DNA from: Plastoroseomonas arctica
Lineage (GTDB): Bacteria; Pseudomonadota; Alphaproteobacteria; Acetobacterales; Acetobacteraceae
Length of the DNA stretch: 64,000 bases
Reading direction: 5' to 3'
Assembly: GCF_018128965.1 (NCBI RefSeq)
Contig: NZ_JAAEDH010000005.1
Span: forward strand, 62,001 to 126,000
Below are positions 61,576 to 64,000 of this stretch, in pieces. The notes beneath the pieces are model-generated. The model was not told the origin of the DNA. It ran no database searches and worked only from the letters and a program-made list of their open reading frames with translations. The first letter of the stretch is position 1; the number at the start of each line of letters is the position of its first letter. Made by a program: the position numbers and the translations under genes.

Positions 61576-62721
61576 TTACGCCCCGAGCGTCGTCAGCAGC
61601 CCCGCGATCAGCCTCGCGCGCGGCACCAGCGAGGCGATCTCGATATGCTCCTCGAGCGTGTGCATCTTTGCCCCCGAAACGCCCAGGCCGTCGAGCGTCG
61701 GCACCCCCATCGCGCCAGTGAAATTGCCGTCCGAACCGCCGCCCGAACTCTGGTGGGCGATGTCGAAGCCGATGGCGTTGGCGATGTAGCGGGCCTTGTC
61801 GTACAGCGCCATGACGCCCGCATCGGGCTCCCAGACCGGGCGCGTGACGCCGCGCTTGACCTCCAGACTGACGTCGTTGCCGGTGGCGCGCAGGCCCAGC
61901 ATCTTCGCCACGCCGGCGTCGAGATCCTCCTGCCGCTTGGCCATCGACAGCGCCTCGGCGTCGCAATGCGTGGCCACGCAGTTCACCCATTGCCCGCCGT
62001 GGATGACGCCGACGGAGAAGGTGCAGTCCTCAGTCGTCATCTCCTCGATCGCGAGCGTCTGGCGGCAGATTTCACGGATGGCGGACCGGCCTTCGCCCAG
62101 GCGCGATCCGGCATGGCTGGGCTTGCCCGTGGCGCGGAGATTGAAGCGCGCGATGGCGTAGCGCCCGGTGACCACGCCGCCATCCGGGCGCGCGGGTTCC
62201 GGCACCAGCACGTAGCGGGCGCGCGCCGCCTCCGCCTCGATCAGGTCGCGCGTCGACGGGCTGCCGATCTCCTCGTCGCAGGTGAGCAGCACGGTGATGG
62301 GAAGCGGCGTGGCGACCTTGGCGCGCAGCAGCTGGCGGATCGCCTCGACCGCGATGTAGGTGCCGCCCTTCATGTCGCAGATGCCGGGCCCGTAGCAGAG
62401 CGGCCCCTCGACGCGGATGGGCAGTTTTTCCAGCGTGCCGATCGGGTGCACCGTATCCAGATGCGCGAGGATCAGGATGCCCGCAGTCGTCTCGCCCGAC
62501 GGGTGCGGAAACCGCGCGCGGACGCAATCGCCCAGGCCCAAGCGGCCGGGAATGCGGTCGATGTTCGCGCCCAGCAGCGCCAGCTCGCGCCCGGCGATGT
62601 CCATCATGCGGTTCACCGCGGCGGCGTCGAAGGTGGGGCTCTCGCAGGCGGCCCAGCTCTTCAGCCCCTCCAGGATGGTGTCCGTATCGAAGGGCAGGGT
62701 GAGGGCGGCGGCGTGGCTCAT
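61576..62721 (-). CDS. M20 family metallopeptidase (carboxypeptidase G2-like)
   Basis: The 381-residue protein is a two-zinc aminoacylase/carboxypeptidase of the M20 family. Metal ligands are His in LAHLDTVHP, Asp in ICDMKGG, the Glu-Glu pair in TCDEEIGS, and a late His in AHQSSGGGSDGN. The central dimerisation domain contains FNLRATGKPSHAGSRLGEGRSAI. There is no signal peptide, so it works in the cytosol. It is divergent from the racemase-fold gene. Substrate probably an N-acyl or gamma-linked amino acid. Confidence 0.9.
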   Translation of the reverse strand: MSHAAALTLPFDTDTILEGLKSWAACESPTFDAAAVNRMMDIAGRELALLGANIDRIPGRLGLGDCVRARFPHPSGETTAGILILAHLDTVHPIGTLEKLPIRVEGPLCYGPGICDMKGGTYIAVEAIRQLLRAKVATPLPITVLLTCDEEIGSPSTRDLIEAEAARARYVLVPEPARPDGGVVTGRYAIARFNLRATGKPSHAGSRLGEGRSAIREICRQTLAIEEMTTEDCTFSVGVIHGGQWVNCVATHCDAEALSMAKRQEDLDAGVAKMLGLRATGNDVSLEVKRGVTRPVWEPDAGVMALYDKARYIANAIGFDIAHQSSGGGSDGNFTGAMGVPTLDGLGVSGAKMHTLEEHIEIASLVPRARLIAGLLTTLGA

Positions 62722-62823
62722 CGCGGGGGCTCCGGGCGGAAAGCCGCAGCCTGACGGCGCTGGTCACGCTGGGCAAGATGGGAGCGCCAGCGCAGGATGG
62801 CGCGCCCAGCAGGAGACAGGCGC

Positions 62824-63555
62824 ATGCGGATACTGGTCTCGAACGCGAACATGACGCAGGCCATCACCGAGGCCTGCGCCGAAAGCGCGCGCCGCGCCGC
62901 CGCGCCGGGCACGGAGATCATCGCCGCCACGCCGCGCTTCGGCGCCGCCGTCATCTCCAGCCGGGTCGAGAACATCATCGCCGGCCACGCGCTGCTGGAG
63001 ACCATCGCGCCCTTCGCCGGCCAGGTGGATGCCGTGGTCCTCGCCGTCAGCCACGACACCGCGCTCGAGGCCGCGCGCCAGCTGATGCCCTGCCCGGTGG
63101 TCGGCATGACCGAGGCCGCGTGCTTCACCGCCTGCATGATCGGCGGCCGCTTCGGCCTGGTCACCTTCGGCAATGCCGAGACCTACCGCGAGCTGATCGC
63201 CCGCCATGGCCTCAGCAGCCGCCTCGCCGGCACCGCGGTGATCGACGTCACCGCCCCCCAGGCGGTGAGCGAGCCGGAGATGGTGGCCGAGAAACTCCTC
63301 CCCGAGATCGCCGCCCTGGCAGCCGCCGGCGCCGACAGCGTCATCCTCGCCGGCGCCGCGCTGGCCGGCTTCGACGAGCGGCTGCGCGGCCGCGCCGTGG
63401 TCCCCCTGCTGGACGGCATCGCCTGCGCCGTGCGCTTCGCGGAAGGTCTTTGCCGCGCGGGGTATCCGAAACCCTCGGTCGGGAGTTATGCCCCCGTGAA
63501 GGGCCGCACGCTCAGCGGCGTCGACCCCGGATTGGCGGGTTTGTTGGGAGGATAG
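62824..63555 (+). CDS. Aspartate/glutamate/hydantoin racemase-fold protein lacking both catalytic cysteines
   Basis: The 243-residue protein fits the Asp/Glu-hydantoin racemase family throughout (MRILVSNANMTQAITEACAESA, VVGMTEAACFTACMIGGRFGLVTFGN, VVPLLDGIACAVRFAEGLC). The two active-site Cys are not where expected: the first region reads VVLAVSHDTAL and the second VILAGAALAGF, against the usual A-C-F-G-D and G-C-A-G. A racemase is therefore doubtful. AGGAGA lies upstream of the ATG at 62824, which is preferred over 62797. Confidence 0.78.
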   Translation: MRILVSNANMTQAITEACAESARRAAAPGTEIIAATPRFGAAVISSRVENIIAGHALLETIAPFAGQVDAVVLAVSHDTALEAARQLMPCPVVGMTEAACFTACMIGGRFGLVTFGNAETYRELIARHGLSSRLAGTAVIDVTAPQAVSEPEMVAEKLLPEIAALAAAGADSVILAGAALAGFDERLRGRAVVPLLDGIACAVRFAEGLCRAGYPKPSVGSYAPVKGRTLSGVDPGLAGLLGG

Positions 63556-63559
63556 GGCC

Positions 63560-64000
63560 ATGCGCCTCGATGACAGTCGCGAAAGCCAGAATGTCGAGGA
63601 CCGGCGCGGGTCCGGCGGCGGTGGCGGGCGCATGGTGGTGGGCGGCGGCATCGGCGGCATCGCGCTGCTGCTGGTCGCGCTCTTTCTCGGCATCGACCCC
63701 TCCGTGCTGCTGCAGGGCGGCGGCGGTGCGCCCACCGAGCAGACCTCGCGCTCCGCACCTGGCCCCGATGACGCGCAGCGCCGCTTCGTCGCGCGCGTGC
63801 TCGGCGAGACGGAAGATGTCTGGAAGGACGTGTTCCAGCGTTCCGGCCAGACCTACCGCGAGCCGACGCTGGTGCTGTTCTCGGGCGGCACGCAAAGCGG
63901 CTGCGGCGCCGCACAATCCGCCATGGGCCCCTTCTACTGCCCGAACGACCAGCGGCTGTACCTCGATCTCGATTTCCTCGCGGACCTCCAACGCCGGCTT
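63560..64000 (+). CDS. YpfJ-type neutral zinc metallopeptidase, 5' part (runs off window)
   Basis: The first 147 residues are visible. An N-terminal charged and Gly-rich segment (MRLDDSRESQNVEDRRGSGGGG) is followed by one membrane helix (MVVGGGIGGIALLLVALFLG). The start of the DUF2342/YpfJ catalytic domain follows (ARVLGETEDVWKDVFQRSG, AMGPFYCPNDQRLYLDLDF). The zinc motif HExxH lies beyond the window. Family members are membrane-bound neutral zinc peptidases. It starts 5 bases after the racemase-fold gene on the same strand and is probably cotranscribed. Confidence 0.87.
   Translation, partial: MRLDDSRESQNVEDRRGSGGGGGRMVVGGGIGGIALLLVALFLGIDPSVLLQGGGGAPTEQTSRSAPGPDDAQRRFVARVLGETEDVWKDVFQRSGQTYREPTLVLFSGGTQSGCGAAQSAMGPFYCPNDQRLYLDLDFLADLQRRL

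Overview
The window is very GC-rich, densely coded and has short intergenic gaps. Gene content (Bug-type solute receptors, LepA, a DUF3309 peptide, a PadR/YqjI-like regulator, exported molybdenum hydroxylase with a c-type cytochrome, CrtI, TerC pairs) fits an alphaproteobacterium, most likely an Acetobacteraceae/Roseomonas-like member of the Rhodospirillales. The lineage is inferred from gene content and composition, not from a marker tree. No rRNA, tRNA, CRISPR array, complete insertion sequence or prophage was seen.

Layout. 0-10.5 kb is metabolic: an exported isoquinoline/aldehyde-type oxidoreductase (iorA, iorB and a truncated cytochrome c), an SDR plus zinc alcohol dehydrogenase pair, a serine hydrolase, an alpha/beta hydrolase, an aldo/keto reductase, a crotonase and an iron-type alcohol dehydrogenase. 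10.5-14.5 kb is a minus-strand operon of a SARP-like/TolB/TPR regulator, a PAP2/haloperoxidase-fold protein and a bacterial member of the eqolisin (G1) glutamic peptidase family. 14.8-19.5 kb has a TauE/SafE permease with two tiny membrane or exported partners, a transposase-derived small gene, DUF4261, an SfnG-like flavin monooxygenase and a MazEF pair. 19.6-22.2 kb has lepA divergent from a metal-type PadR regulator with a clear operator. 22.2-30.9 kb has two orphan Bug receptors, an AAC(3)-family protein, RidA, a cyclase, fumarylacetoacetase, succinate-semialdehyde dehydrogenase and a MaoC hydratase. 31-38.9 kb has glutathione reductase, a haem peroxidase, class II DAHP synthase, a nicotinate phosphoribosyltransferase-like enzyme, a luciferase-like oxidoreductase and an SDR. 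39-45.4 kb is a tightly coupled run: nadE, two small paralogous acidic proteins, gltX, cysS, a small membrane protein and trmJ.

45.5-52.6 kb is the most coherent accessory block: a GntR/FCD regulator, an allophanate-hydrolase amidase with its C-terminal domain as a separate overlapping gene, an ABC importer (receptor, permease, ATPase), a DJ-1/PfpI isonitrile-hydratase-like protein and a cyanuric acid amidohydrolase/barbiturase-family enzyme. Together they read as an uptake and nitrogen-scavenging pathway for cyanuric acid or a related cyclic ureide. No recognisable biuret hydrolase is present.

52.9-64 kb has a lipoprotein, two TerC proteins, CrtI without CrtB, a lower-GC metzincin-like gene, an AlkA-type glycosylase, an LctP-like permease with an EamA exporter, an orphan zinc-ribbon protein, an M20 peptidase, a racemase-fold protein lacking both catalytic cysteines, and the start of a YpfJ-type zinc peptidase.

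The most striking non-coding signal is a family of composite intergenic inverted repeats (near 19.6, 44.6, 49.0, 52.7 and 58.3 kb). The outer arms are shared between loci, the central stem differs at each locus, and in four copies the outer end carries the stop codon of the adjacent gene.
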